Of a DNA stretch of 39,709 bases, positions 16,494-25,529 are shown one piece after another. The DNA comes from JACRAO01 sp964490895. GTDB taxonomy: Bacteria > Bdellovibrionota > UBA1018. A model generated the notes under the pieces. The model searched no databases. It was not told where the DNA came from and saw nothing but the letters and a program-made list of their open reading frames with translations. Where the stretch lies: positions 1 to 39,709 of the forward strand of contig CAZBEI010000123.1 in NCBI GenBank assembly GCA_964490895.1. Reading direction: 5' to 3'. Position 1 is the stretch's first letter, and each line of letters starts with the position of its first letter. The position numbers and the translations under genes are program-made.

Positions 16494-17789
16494 TTACATT
16501 AAAATTTCGGAGAGGTCTCTACCCGAAATGCCCAGAAGATACAGGATCGACCGCAGGCTCTTTTGGCTTAAGGCCAGATCTGCTTTTTCTTTGACAATGG
16601 ATTTTGCGTTAAATGCAATTCCCAATCCTGCCTTTTCCAGCATCAGGATATCATTGGCCCCATCTCCAATCGCAATGACTTGATCGAGGCTGATATTTTC
16701 TTGCTGAGCAATAACATCGAGCAAGTCTGCTTTGCGTTGTGCATTGATAATCGGAGGCAGGAGTTTTCCTGTTAAAATGCCTTTTTCGAACTCAAAAGTG
16801 TTTGCATAGACATAATGAATGCCTAATTTTTCTTTGAATCGTTCGGCAATACAAGAAAAACCACCGCTGATGAGAGCTATTTTATAGCCTAATTTTTTTA
16901 AAATCTTAATGAGCTCTTCGGCACCCGGAGTGAGCTGAATTTTGCGATAAACTTTTTCGATGTCTTCCATGGAAAGGCCTTTGAGCTTTTCGCACCTGAG
17001 TCTTAAACTTTCGTCAAAGTCGAGTTTGCCGTTCATCGCTTGATGGGTAAGGGCTGAGATTTCTTTGAACACCCCTTTTTCTCGCGCGAGTTCGTCAATG
17101 ATCTCAGCTTGTATAAGAGTGGAGTCTAGGTCAAAAACCACCATTCTTTTTGCTCTTCGATAGAGTCCTTCGGCCTGAAGCGCAATATCTACTTCGAGGT
17201 CTTTGGAAATCGCTAAGAGTTCTTTTTTTAAGAGATGTCGATTGGGTTCGTGAGACGAAGAGACGAGCATTTCGATACAACCAAAATCACCTTCACTCAG
17301 GCGTTCGATAACATCGATATTCATTTTATATTTTGCTAAAACCGCTGTAACTTCATGTAGCGCTTGAGCTGAAATAGCATTGGCAATCAGAGTGACAGCA
17401 TAACGGTAGGCTTTTGGAGCAAATTTTCCGTTTTTACTGGATCCGTTTTTAAAAACTTGAAACTCAAGTTTAAGCCCCAATTCTGTAGCCTTAAACAGGA
17501 GCTCCTTGATGGTGGATTTGTCCTCGGTATCAGAAGCAGGCATTTCAAATAGAATAGATAAAGAGAGCAGGTGATGAATGACGGCTTGACCTATGTCTAA
17601 AATGATCGCATTGGCTTGAGCTAAAACGTGCGTGAGCTCAGATGTGATTCCGGGCGAGTCAGGTCCTGACACAGTCACTAAAACAATTTGGTTTTCTTTT
17701 CGAGAGGTGGTCACGTTTGTTCTCACATAACAGATTTGTGTGTGCTTAACAATTGTGGCAGACCTCTTGCTTGTTTTTTCATAACGCAT
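16494..17789 (-). CDS. serB: Phosphoserine phosphatase SerB with N-terminal ACT domains
   Basis: The C-terminal HAD domain has MVVFDLDSTLIQAEIIDELA (motif I DLDST, nucleophile Asp), ALISGGFSCIAERFKEKLGI (motif II Ser), the KADLLD lysine and IAIGDGANDILMLEKAGLG (motif III). It makes serine from phosphoserine. Before it lie two ACT-like segments (VLVTVSGPDSPGITSEL, and VTLIANAISAQALHEVTAV) that probably sense serine. The start is uncertain. ATG 17789 gives 431 residues, ATG 17813 is right after a TATACT -10 box, the frame is open to 17909, and GTG codons closer to the first ACT domain are possible; none has a clear ribosome-binding site. Confidence 0.92.
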   Translation of the reverse strand: MRYEKTSKRSATIVKHTQICYVRTNVTTSRKENQIVLVTVSGPDSPGITSELTHVLAQANAIILDIGQAVIHHLLSLSILFEMPASDTEDKSTIKELLFKATELGLKLEFQVFKNGSSKNGKFAPKAYRYAVTLIANAISAQALHEVTAVLAKYKMNIDVIERLSEGDFGCIEMLVSSSHEPNRHLLKKELLAISKDLEVDIALQAEGLYRRAKRMVVFDLDSTLIQAEIIDELAREKGVFKEISALTHQAMNGKLDFDESLRLRCEKLKGLSMEDIEKVYRKIQLTPGAEELIKILKKLGYKIALISGGFSCIAERFKEKLGIHYVYANTFEFEKGILTGKLLPPIINAQRKADLLDVIAQQENISLDQVIAIGDGANDILMLEKAGLGIAFNAKSIVKEKADLALSQKSLRSILYLLGISGRDLSEILM

Positions 17790-17816
17790 AAAGACTAGAT
17801 TAATGTTGATCATTTT

Positions 17817-17824
17817 AGTATAAT
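17817..17824. promoter_or_regulatory. Overlapping divergent -10 elements between serB and the small secreted gene
   Basis: Plus strand TATAAT at 17819-17824 points at the ATG 17833; minus strand TATACT at 17817-17822 points at serB. No good -35 is seen for either. The plus-strand start site would fall near 17831, two bases before the ATG. Confidence 0.4.
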
Positions 17825-17832
17825 AATAAGGT

Positions 17833-18156
17833 ATGAAAAATATTTTAAGCAGAGTGAATTCAAGCCTATTTGCTTTTGTGATCATTCTGGGCTTTTTCTG
17901 GGGAGTCAAAGCTTTTGAACAAGAAAAAAAATCACTTTATGCCACGGCTGAGTTAACACAGTTGATCACCCACTCCTCACCTTATCGGGAGCCTGCATGG
18001 GAGAAAAAAAAACAATATAGCCTTGGATTAAATTTACAAGTTGCAGAGACTTATAAAATCGACCAACAGAGTGTTTTTCGACAAGAAGCTGGAAGTGCGC
18101 CTCCTGCTTGGAAGTATTGGAACTTATCTTTGCACCATTATTATTGGTTGCCTTAA
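17833..18156 (+). CDS. Small secreted or truncated outer-membrane protein
   Basis: A 107-residue protein. A signal peptide (SSLFAFVIILGFFWGVKAFE) is followed by alternating polar/aromatic stretches (ATAELTQLITHSSPYREPAW, SLGLNLQVAETYKI, WKYWNLSLHHYYWLP) that look like the first strands of an outer-membrane beta-barrel. It ends after roughly three strands, 11 bases before the convergent DUF2090 gene, so it may be the remnant of a longer barrel. No family is recognised. Confidence 0.5.
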   Translation: MKNILSRVNSSLFAFVIILGFFWGVKAFEQEKKSLYATAELTQLITHSSPYREPAWEKKKQYSLGLNLQVAETYKIDQQSVFRQEAGSAPPAWKYWNLSLHHYYWLP

Positions 18157-18167
18157 TTTACGCCTCA

Positions 18168-19088
18168 TCAAAACTCTCTGGCTTTTACCCAAAGGTCACA
18201 AAAGCTTTTGTAGTTTTTTCCAATTTGTTCTGCAGCCTCGGCATGAGTTATTTTGCCTTCTTTGACAGCCTTGAGGGGCTCCCAAAAAATAGTTCTCCCG
18301 ACTGCAAAACCAATAATTCCAGGAACTTTTGCTGCTATTGTGAGCCAATGCTTCACTTTTTCTGCGTTTTCGCCTCGGCCTAAGACAATCACGCCTACCT
18401 TATCTCTCCCTTGATCTTTGGCTTGTAGAGATACTTTTTGAGAGTCTTCAAGTGTTTCAATTCCTTCTAATTTCCAAAGGTCTGGCTCAATGCCAAACTC
18501 CTGCATTTCTTTCATGGCTCCGATCATGAGTTTGGGCCTGAGTTCTTTGTCGTACTGAGAAGGATTCCCAGAAAACTGGGCAAGCTGCGAAGGAGTTGCA
18601 GGAACTAAGAGTTCGAATAAAAATTTATTTTCATGCGAATGGCAATAGTCCGAAATTTTTTTAAGCCGCTCCAGTTGTCTTTGATTGAGCTCTCGGCTGG
18701 CCTCTGGATTGTAGCGCACTAAAACCTTTGCAAAAGAGGGATTGAATTTATTGATGTGAGCTCCAAATTCTTCGCCATATTCGAAGTCAAACTCGTCTTG
18801 ACCTGATTTTTCTGCTGGACAAGCCGTCTTAAATCCATGTTGTTTTGCATCTTTTAAAATTTCTGACCCGAATTGTTCGTCCACTAAGATGCCTGCTTTT
18901 TCTTTGGGAACCCCAGCCTTGATGGCCAGTTTAAAGCCATCATAAATCGTTCTTTTATAGTGGGAGATTTCTTGAGTCTCCTCAACTGTGGGCGCGCGGC
19001 CTTTGACTCCAAAAAGTTTTTCCTGAAAAGAGCCCCTATGATCAAAGGGCATGATAAAAAGATCGCCATCGTAACCTAATGTATGCAT
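18168..19088 (-). CDS. DUF2090 family aldolase-like (TIM-barrel) protein
   Basis: A 306-residue protein matching the DUF2090 domain found at the C-terminus of IolC-type proteins and as stand-alone enzymes. MHTLGYDGDLFIMPFDHRGS opens it, then AGILVDEQFG with a conserved acidic pair, PAEKSG, FELLVPATP, WKLEGIE and VGRTIFWEPL. It is related to class I aldolases of the DeoC/LacD type. The sugar phosphate acted on is unknown; no inositol genes are near. It is monocistronic, convergent with the small secreted gene and divergent from hisS, with a stretch rich in AGGAGA-like purines (minus strand) before the ATG. Confidence 0.82.
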   Translation of the reverse strand: MHTLGYDGDLFIMPFDHRGSFQEKLFGVKGRAPTVEETQEISHYKRTIYDGFKLAIKAGVPKEKAGILVDEQFGSEILKDAKQHGFKTACPAEKSGQDEFDFEYGEEFGAHINKFNPSFAKVLVRYNPEASRELNQRQLERLKKISDYCHSHENKFLFELLVPATPSQLAQFSGNPSQYDKELRPKLMIGAMKEMQEFGIEPDLWKLEGIETLEDSQKVSLQAKDQGRDKVGVIVLGRGENAEKVKHWLTIAAKVPGIIGFAVGRTIFWEPLKAVKEGKITHAEAAEQIGKNYKSFCDLWVKAREF

Positions 19089-19160
19089 TGCAAAATGTCT
19101 CCTTTATATAGGGAGTAACACAATTCAATCCTCTTGACGACTCAAAATGCCCATGCGTAC

Positions 19161-20465
19161 ATGGTGAAGATGGAAAAACATTTTCTGAGTACACAATCTT
19201 ACAAAGGCACGCGTGATTTTTATCCCCCAGAGAAAAGACTGCAAAAATGGATGTTTAATACTTTGCGGAAAGTGGTCGAGACATATTCTTATCAAGAATA
19301 TGACGGCCCTCTGCTTGAACCTTTTGAACTCTATGCAGCAAAATCGGGCCAAGAGATCGTCAACAACCAACTTTATTGGCTGATGGATCGGGGGGAGAGA
19401 AAAATGGCCATTCGTCCTGAGATGACTCCCACTATGGCTAGAATGGTGGCTGGAAAAATCCAGGAACTCCCCAAACCCATCCGGTGGTATAGTCTTCCTA
19501 ATTTATGGCGTTACGAAAGACCTCAGCGTGGTCGATTGAGAGAGCATTGGCAACTCAACGTCGATGTTTTAGGGGGTGAGCCTCTTTTTGCAGATGCAGA
19601 AGTCTTGGAACTTATGTTTGCCCTTATTAAAGCGTTTGGTGGAGAAAAACAGATTTCGATCCGGATCAATCATCGAAAACTGATCGATCATTTTTTTAGT
19701 GAGCGCCTCAGATTAAAACCCGAAACGGCGCTTGAGCTTTGCAAGGCGGTCGACGCTCGCACAAAAATAGGAGAAGACAAATACAACGCGTGGATTGTGG
19801 AGCTGGGATTAGAGGCATCAGCACAAGAGGCAACAGAAAAATTTTTTAGTTCCTCGTTCGAAGAAATTGAAAAAGAGTTTCCCTGCCCTGGGACCCAGGA
19901 GTTAAAAGCACTTTTTTCTTTTCTCAAGGGTGGTGACGTTTATCCAGCCCTTGTTTTTGATCCTAAGATCATGAGGGGCATGAATTATTACACTTCTACG
20001 GTGTTCGAAGTCTATGACACTTCGCCCCAAAATCCCAGAGCCATGTTTGGGGGGGGCAGGTATGATGACTTGGTGGGTCTTTTTGGTGCTGCTAAACTCC
20101 CCGGGGTGGGTTTTGGGATGGGCGATGTGACTTTGCAAAATTTTTTAGAAGTCCACGGGCTTTTGCCTTTGCCCGAATCTTTTGTAGATGTCTTTGTGAC
20201 CATCCCTGATCAGGCATTGCGAGAGAATGCAAATCAGATTTTGAAAATATTAAGAGCAGAGGGGTGGAGGTGCATGAGTCCACTCGAAGAAAGTGGTTTC
20301 AGTCAGCAGCTCAAAATGGCTTCTCGCCACGGTGCCCGCTATGCTGTTTTGCTGGGTGAAAAAGAGCTTGCTCAAAATCAAGTGCTTGTCAAAAACCTTT
20401 CCACAGGTGACCAGGAAGAAGTGGATTTGGGTCGGCTTGTTGTCTATTTAAAGGAGAAACTCTGA
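19161..20465 (+). CDS. hisS: Histidyl-tRNA synthetase
   Basis: A class II aminoacyl-tRNA synthetase of about 434 residues. SYKGTRDFYPPEKRLQKWMF opens the catalytic core, motif 1/2 region IRPEMTPTMARM and LPNLWRYERPQRGRLREHWQ follow, the HisA/HisB stretch appears as KIMRGMNYYTSTVFEVY, and motif 3 as GVGFGMGDVTLQNF. The C-terminal anticodon-binding domain starts around VDVFVTIPDQ. It charges tRNA-His. The start is uncertain: the frame is open from a TTG at 19134, with ATG codons at 19161 and 19170; none has a convincing ribosome-binding site. The stop overlaps the dut ATG (TGATG), so the two are coupled. Confidence 0.95.
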   Translation: MVKMEKHFLSTQSYKGTRDFYPPEKRLQKWMFNTLRKVVETYSYQEYDGPLLEPFELYAAKSGQEIVNNQLYWLMDRGERKMAIRPEMTPTMARMVAGKIQELPKPIRWYSLPNLWRYERPQRGRLREHWQLNVDVLGGEPLFADAEVLELMFALIKAFGGEKQISIRINHRKLIDHFFSERLRLKPETALELCKAVDARTKIGEDKYNAWIVELGLEASAQEATEKFFSSSFEEIEKEFPCPGTQELKALFSFLKGGDVYPALVFDPKIMRGMNYYTSTVFEVYDTSPQNPRAMFGGGRYDDLVGLFGAAKLPGVGFGMGDVTLQNFLEVHGLLPLPESFVDVFVTIPDQALRENANQILKILRAEGWRCMSPLEESGFSQQLKMASRHGARYAVLLGEKELAQNQVLVKNLSTGDQEEVDLGRLVVYLKEKL

Positions 20466-20887
20466 TGGAAGATTTAAAAATAAATCGCTTGGTAGAAGAC
20501 GCTATTTTACCCACCCGAGCACATCCCGATGATGCGGGTTTGGATCTCTATAGTTTAGAAGATGTTTTTCTCCCTCCACAAAGTGGAAAAGCGGTTCGGA
20601 CGGGGATCGCACTTTGTCTGCCCGAGGGGCATGTGGGTCTCATTGCGGATCGGTCATCACTTGCCAAAAAAGGGATTAAAACTGCCGGTGGAGTGATTGA
20701 TGCAGGTTATCGGGGCGAAATACAAATTGTCTTTTGGAATTTGTCTACGCAAGAGGTTTCGCTGAGAAAAGGAGACCGTGTGGCACAACTGCTGATTATT
20801 CCGGTCCGAACACCCAAGGTGCAAGAAGTGCCCTCCTTGGATGAAACGCAAAGAGGTCAAAAGGGCTTTGGAAGTTCAGGGGCTTAA
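20465..20887 (+). CDS. dut: Deoxyuridine 5'-triphosphate nucleotidohydrolase (dUTPase)
   Basis: A 140-residue trimeric-type dUTPase with all five motifs in order: DDAGLDLYS (I), ADRSSLAKKGI (II), GGVIDAGYRGEIQIVFWN (III), RVAQLLIIP (IV) and the C-terminal RGQKGFGSSG (V). It hydrolyses dUTP to dUMP and pyrophosphate, keeping uracil out of DNA and feeding thymidylate synthesis. It starts inside the hisS stop codon and is followed by a convergent small gene that overlaps its last 12 bases. Confidence 0.96.
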   Translation: MEDLKINRLVEDAILPTRAHPDDAGLDLYSLEDVFLPPQSGKAVRTGIALCLPEGHVGLIADRSSLAKKGIKTAGGVIDAGYRGEIQIVFWNLSTQEVSLRKGDRVAQLLIIPVRTPKVQEVPSLDETQRGQKGFGSSGA

Positions 20888-21097
20888 TCGCTCGGCTGGA
20901 GTGGCAATTTGTCTTTGGTGGTTTGTGGGATAGTTTGTGGGATTAGTTTTGACAGATTCTTGAGTGCTCGAGGTGTTGGACTGCAAGAAAGCGGCCACGA
21001 GCATGGCAAGCCCAACACATACAGCCCACACTACTTGGGCTTCGTCTGCGCTTGGTTTTTTTTTTGTGGAGGGTTTTAAGTTTGTTAACTGTTTCAC
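20876..21097 (-). CDS. Small single-pass membrane protein
   Basis: A 73-residue ORF starting with GTG. A basic cytoplasmic N-terminus (KPSTKKKPSADEA) is followed by one hydrophobic segment (VVWAVCVGLAMLVAAFL) and a Ser/Thr/Asn-rich outer tail. It overlaps dut by 12 bases, tail to tail. The ribosome-binding site is weak (AAAGA). No homologue is recognised; coding status is moderate. Confidence 0.5.
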   Translation of the reverse strand: MKQLTNLKPSTKKKPSADEAQVVWAVCVGLAMLVAAFLQSNTSSTQESVKTNPTNYPTNHQRQIATPAERLSP

Positions 21098-21213
21098 TCT
21101 TTTTTATCTTATCTGATGATCTATTTATTTAACAGATGTGTAAAATAAGACCCCCCCTTTTTTTTTGAAAGTTTGATCTCGTTTAAAATATGAGATAAGA
21201 CTCTGAGACGCGT

Positions 21214-21720
21214 ATGATCGTGCTGAAAGAACTCAATTTACATTCCACGCTGGCCACACTGGAATTATTTTTCGGGACCCCCTCTGTTTTTATCAAGATA
21301 ACACCTCCTGGTTTAAGTGATTTTACAGAGGGATTTCAGGGACTTACAAGTCTTAGCCACACAAACGCAATAGAGGTTCGTGTGGGGTGTGGTTCTCAAG
21401 CTTTAGACGGGATAGGGGTGGATGTAGAGCTCTCGAATCGAAAGGTAAGGCCTGATTTAACTCAAAAAGTTTATGACCGAATAGTTCAAAAAAAAGAGAG
21501 AGGGTGGGGTTTGAGCTTGATTGAGCACTGGGTGATCAAGGAAGCCTGTTTTAAGGCAAACCCAGCAAACTTAGGCACCACCTTGCCCGAATACATTGTA
21601 GAATCCTATGATGCATGCAGTGGCCAAGGGGTGGTGGGCTACCGGGACGAAAGTTTGCACTTTTTGCTTGGCGGGTACAAAGAATACACTCTTGCTTTTG
21701 CGTTTCACCGAGCTCATTGA
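21214..21720 (+). CDS. 4'-phosphopantetheinyl transferase family protein
   Basis: A 168-residue protein. GIGVDVELSNRKV gives the Mg-binding G-x-D-x-E and, about 45 residues later, HWVIKEACFKANPANLGTTL gives the W-x-x-KEA-x-x-K motif; together these are the two signatures of Sfp/AcpS phosphopantetheinyl transferases. The enzyme moves the phosphopantetheine arm of CoA to a carrier-protein serine. The protein is short and the N-terminal part is not recognisable, as in minimal AcpS-like members. The acceptor could be the fatty-acid ACP or another carrier; none is encoded here. The CDF gene starts 12 bases downstream. Confidence 0.82.
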   Translation: MIVLKELNLHSTLATLELFFGTPSVFIKITPPGLSDFTEGFQGLTSLSHTNAIEVRVGCGSQALDGIGVDVELSNRKVRPDLTQKVYDRIVQKKERGWGLSLIEHWVIKEACFKANPANLGTTLPEYIVESYDACSGQGVVGYRDESLHFLLGGYKEYTLAFAFHRAH

Positions 21721-21732
21721 TAAAGTAGCGTT

Positions 21733-22623
21733 ATGAAGCACCATAACCACCATGCTACAGAGCACATCCCGTCTGTTTTAATGAAATCTTTGGCAATCAC
21801 TCTTGTTTTTATGGGGGTCGAGGTGGCAGGTGGGCTTTATTCTCACAGTCTAACGCTCATTTCTGACGCCGCCCATATGCTGACTGATGTAGGAGCCATG
21901 CTTTTAAGTCTCTTGGCGTATCGGATTTCTGAGCGCCCTTCGACTCCAAAAATGAGTTTTGGATACCATCGGGTGGAAATTATCGCTGCTTTAAGTAGTG
22001 GGCTTGTGATTTGGATCATTGCGGGTTTGATCATCTACGAAGCGATTCTTAGGATCCATTCGACAACAGAAATCAAGGGATTTGCAGTGTTTGGAGTAGC
22101 TTCTGTGGGCTTAGGAGCAAATTTATGGAGTATGAAGATTTTGCATCCTGCACAGAAAGATAGTTTTAATGTCAAAGCGGCTTATCTCCATATGCTTTCA
22201 GATTCTCTGGGTAGCGTGGGGGCCATTATTGCTGGGGCTGTGATTTGGTTGACGAGATGGCAACCCATTGATCTCATTATGAGCACCGTTTTTTCTCTGC
22301 TCATGGTGGTCGGGTCTTGGAAATTGGTAAAAGAGTCTTTGGGCGTTCTGATGGAATCAACACCCACAGGGGTAGATCCTAAAAAAGTATACCAGGATTT
22401 GAATGCACTGCCCGGGGTTCAAGAAGTACACGATTTGCACATTTGGACTGTTTCGAGTGGCAGGCACGCGCTTAGTGTTCACCTGATCTCTGAGGGAGTG
22501 AAAGACCTTCTGAGTCAAGCCCATGCCGTTCTTAAGCAGCATGGAATTGTGCATACAACGATTCAAATTGAACACCCCAAAGAGTTTCAATCCGAAAAAT
22601 GTTACGATTGCGATCCCGAGTAA
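21733..22623 (+). CDS. Cation diffusion facilitator (CzcD/ZitB-type Zn/Co exporter)
   Basis: A 296-residue CDF protein. The His-rich start MKHHNHHATEH is followed by six helices with the metal site residues in ISDAAHMLTDVGAML (helix 2, H-x-x-x-D) and YLHMLSDSLGSVGAI (helix 5, H-x-x-x-D). A cytoplasmic C-terminal domain (LPGVQEVHDLHIWTVSSGRH) ends with CYDCDPE. It exchanges Zn2+, Co2+ or Cd2+ for protons across the inner membrane. The tRNA-Arg gene follows 30 bases downstream on the same strand. Confidence 0.94.
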   Translation: MKHHNHHATEHIPSVLMKSLAITLVFMGVEVAGGLYSHSLTLISDAAHMLTDVGAMLLSLLAYRISERPSTPKMSFGYHRVEIIAALSSGLVIWIIAGLIIYEAILRIHSTTEIKGFAVFGVASVGLGANLWSMKILHPAQKDSFNVKAAYLHMLSDSLGSVGAIIAGAVIWLTRWQPIDLIMSTVFSLLMVVGSWKLVKESLGVLMESTPTGVDPKKVYQDLNALPGVQEVHDLHIWTVSSGRHALSVHLISEGVKDLLSQAHAVLKQHGIVHTTIQIEHPKEFQSEKCYDCDPE

Positions 22624-22653
22624 AACTAGATATAAAAATTAAACCTCAAAGAA

Positions 22654-22727
22654 GCACCCGTAGCTCAGCTGGATAGAGCATGTGGCTTCGAACCACAGGG
22701 TCGGGAGTTCGAGTCTCTCCGGGTGCA
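22654..22727 (+). tRNA. tRNA-Arg (anticodon UCG)
   Basis: A full 74-base cloverleaf: acceptor GCACCCG pairs with CGGGTGC plus discriminator A; D arm GCTC-AGCTGGATA-GAGC; anticodon stem TGTGG/CCACA around loop CTTCGAA, so anticodon UCG at the middle; variable loop GGGTC; T arm GGGAG-TTCGAGT-CTCTC. It reads CGA codons. The 3' CCA is not encoded. The convergent aminopeptidase gene ends two bases downstream. Confidence 0.97.
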
Positions 22728-22729
22728 AT

Positions 22730-25324
22730 TTACCGCCGCACTTTTACACAGCGCTCAAGTTCGTCATTGGCTTCTAGCCAGTGTCTTTGAACAAGCGAAG
22801 TCAGATTTTTTGTCAATTTGAATTCTTTTTGGCTTTGATTTAAGAGCTCTTTCGAGCATAGTGCCGCGGGGAAAAGATTTTCAAAATAAATTTCGGCCAA
22901 GTTGTCGTGTTTGCTCCAATCGAGTGCTTTGACTTGCTTAAAAAAATTCGCGGCAAAGGGTTGGGATAGTTCTGGATGGTTGGGATGATGAAACTCTCTG
23001 GAGCCACTTCTTAAAAAACTGTATGGAATGCTTTCAGGTTTTTGAAACTCCTCCCAGTATTTATTTTTATTACTGAGATTTGGAACCGAAGCTTTTGCCG
23101 TGTATGCAGAGCGCTTTCCAGCTGTGGAGGGGTCCATTTTTTCTTCTGCTGCAACCAGCGAAAGGACCTCAGGGTAGTTTTCTTCAGCAAGAGTGATGAG
23201 GAGTGACCACCTTCGATCTTGATCGATGACCATCCCATTGGGACTTTCTTTGGAATTAAGGAGTGTTGCAAGTTTCGAAAGAGCGTCTTGTGATTGTGCA
23301 ATGGCAACATAGAAATCAAAATAAATCATCTGCTTGCTGCTTTTTTGCTCAGATTGTTCAAAATGTTTCCAGATGACAGCTTCTAGTTTTGGAGCAAGAT
23401 TTTTTCTCTCGCTTGGATTTAAGTACGTAAAATAAGTTTCTTTTATAGAGCTATGGCGACCTAAGAGAACTCCAAGCAATGCATCGTCAGATTCTTTTTC
23501 AAGTCCAGTAAGAACAGAGTCAAAATACTCTAGGGGTGAAAGCAAAGCTTCGCGAACCATTCGATAAAGAGTGTTCCAAAGCATCAGTCGCAATAAGGGA
23601 GGTTGTTTCATATCGCCGATCACCCTTTTTGCATGCTTGAGTGAAATAGGATCCAGCAAGAAAAGCGCATAGTCTTGATCTTGCATATTGGCATAGACAA
23701 ATTCAGGACAGGGTTCTCCACGGAGTTTTTTGAGTGGAGTGTCGGCTCCCGAATAAAAAGTTTCTAAAGTTTTGTACAAACTCAGCTCTCCGTTGAGATT
23801 AGATTTAAAAAGTCCGATCTCGGTTCTGTGTGGGGATAAAGTTTTCGAAACGCTTGGCTTTTGTCGAATCGTAAACGACACAAGTTTTTCATTTTTACAC
23901 CCCCAGAGAGTCTCTACGCGATTGGGACCCGCCGTTTGTAGCCAGTCATGGGTCCATTTTTTTAAATCCATTTTGGAGGCAAGAGCGATTTCGTCAATAA
24001 AATTTTTCCGCAAAGTATTTTTGAATGCATATTTTTTAAAATAAGACCTGAGGCCTTCTCGAAAGCCTTCTTCGCCCACAAAGAAGTGGAGTTGCTTGAG
24101 CGCAGATGCGCCTTTGGCATAAGTAATGCCATCAAAATTACCCTTTGCGCTACGGACATCTTTGACATCCGTTTCGATGGGATGGGTCGTGATGAGTTGG
24201 TCTTGCCAATATCCCCAGGTCTTCGTGCTAAAAAAATCAAGTGCCGTTCCTAGAGCTCCCATGGCGCGAGACTGGCATAAAGTAGAGACGTAAGTTGCAA
24301 AACTTTCATTGAGCCAAAGGTCATTCCACCACTGCATGGTGACCAAATCTCCAAACCACATGTGAGCCATTTCGTGCAATAAAAGGCTGTCACGCCCTTC
24401 CATTTTTGAACGCGACACAGGACCCCTAAAAATATTTCTTTCGTTCAGTGCAATGGCTCCTGGATTTTCCATCCCGCCCCATGCAAATTCAGGGATAAAA
24501 ACCATGCCATATTTTGAAAAAGGATAGCTGTAGCCAAAATAATCAGAATAAAAAGAAAGGCCTTTTTTGCTAGTTTCAAAGAGTTTATCAGCGTCTACAT
24601 ACTTCGCCAAAGTCTGTCTGGTATAAATAAAGAGGGGGACTTCTTTGTCTTTGGAGTGCCAAATCGCTTTCCATTCTACAAAGGGGCCAACTCCTAAAAA
24701 GAAAAGGTAGGTGCTCAGTTTGCTTGTTTTAGCAAACTGTACTTCAGAGCGATCCCCTTTTGTAGAAGACCCTGCAATGAGCTCATTGGAGATGGCTTTC
24801 CATTCTTTAGGGATGTCCACACTTGTGCTAAACGTCGCTTTGAGGTTGGGTTGATCAAAGCAAGGAAAAAGCTCGTGGGCATAGGCAGGTTCGAAATCCG
24901 TATAGATGTACTCACTTTTGTCTTCAGGGTCGATCGCTCTCTGAAATCCAGCTCCCTCTTTGCTAAAACTCCCAGTGTAGTCGATTTCAATCTCATTTGT
25001 TTTTTTCAAATTTTTGGCCAGGATTTCTAGAGTTCCCGGAACGTCTGAAAAGTTTGTCAGAGGAACGCCATTGACTTTGAGAGATAGAATTTTTTTCCAA
25101 ACAAAATCAATTTTGAGTGGCTTATCTGTTTTATTCAGAGTGAAATAAAGGAGCGCTTTTGCGCTAAATTCTTCGCTGTCTTTGTTGAGAGTAAAATGGA
25201 GCTTATAGTCTACGCTTTCCACCTGAGATTTTCTCATCTTTGCAACCTCGTGGGTGAGATTGTCTTGTGAGGCGTGTGAGTTTAGGGCAAGTGTCTGGAT
25301 TGAAAGTAAGAGTAAAATTTTCAT
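22730..25324 (-). CDS. Secreted M1-family aminopeptidase (PepN-like)
   Basis: An 864-residue metallopeptidase with a signal peptide (MKILLLLSIQTLALNSHASQ). The exopeptidase motif is WGGMENPGAIAL. The zinc site is HEMAH at 317-321 with the third ligand Glu340 in WLNESFATY, exactly the 18-residue spacing of M1. A substrate-binding Tyr region and the ERAP1_C-like helical C-terminus follow. It removes N-terminal residues from peptides, here in the periplasm or outside, and so may feed the cell from protein breakdown. AAGGA lies 8 bases before the ATG. Its 3' end abuts the tRNA gene, so its transcript probably runs antisense into the tRNA. Confidence 0.94.
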   Translation of the reverse strand: MKILLLLSIQTLALNSHASQDNLTHEVAKMRKSQVESVDYKLHFTLNKDSEEFSAKALLYFTLNKTDKPLKIDFVWKKILSLKVNGVPLTNFSDVPGTLEILAKNLKKTNEIEIDYTGSFSKEGAGFQRAIDPEDKSEYIYTDFEPAYAHELFPCFDQPNLKATFSTSVDIPKEWKAISNELIAGSSTKGDRSEVQFAKTSKLSTYLFFLGVGPFVEWKAIWHSKDKEVPLFIYTRQTLAKYVDADKLFETSKKGLSFYSDYFGYSYPFSKYGMVFIPEFAWGGMENPGAIALNERNIFRGPVSRSKMEGRDSLLLHEMAHMWFGDLVTMQWWNDLWLNESFATYVSTLCQSRAMGALGTALDFFSTKTWGYWQDQLITTHPIETDVKDVRSAKGNFDGITYAKGASALKQLHFFVGEEGFREGLRSYFKKYAFKNTLRKNFIDEIALASKMDLKKWTHDWLQTAGPNRVETLWGCKNEKLVSFTIRQKPSVSKTLSPHRTEIGLFKSNLNGELSLYKTLETFYSGADTPLKKLRGEPCPEFVYANMQDQDYALFLLDPISLKHAKRVIGDMKQPPLLRLMLWNTLYRMVREALLSPLEYFDSVLTGLEKESDDALLGVLLGRHSSIKETYFTYLNPSERKNLAPKLEAVIWKHFEQSEQKSSKQMIYFDFYVAIAQSQDALSKLATLLNSKESPNGMVIDQDRRWSLLITLAEENYPEVLSLVAAEEKMDPSTAGKRSAYTAKASVPNLSNKNKYWEEFQKPESIPYSFLRSGSREFHHPNHPELSQPFAANFFKQVKALDWSKHDNLAEIYFENLFPAALCSKELLNQSQKEFKLTKNLTSLVQRHWLEANDELERCVKVRR

Positions 25325-25451
25325 GGTTTTTTCCTTATAGCAGCATGCAAAAAATCTGTCTATTTAGGGTGTTCGTCTGTATACAAACCTCCGCCGCAAT
25401 TATTTTTTGAATTGTTTGTTACAACAGACGATTTTACTTTAGCTGAGATGG

Positions 25452-25474
25452 GTTACTTCGCCAGGCGAAGTAAC
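25452..25474. promoter_or_regulatory. Short inverted repeat in the gap between aminopeptidase and vapBC
   Basis: The arms GTTACTTCGC and GCGAAGTAAC (10 bp) with loop CAG. No T-tract follows on either strand. It is the only clear structure in the otherwise featureless stretch 25325-25529. Confidence 0.4.
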
Positions 25475-25529
25475 TTAAGTGATTAAGTTTAGCCTCGTAT
25501 TTCTAGTCCTTAAATTAATTAAAACCCAG

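Noticed and set aside
22654..22727. tRNA-Arg gene as an integration site for a mobile island
   Set aside because: The tRNA is flanked by ordinary genes, no repeat of its 3' end was seen nearby and no integrase is present.
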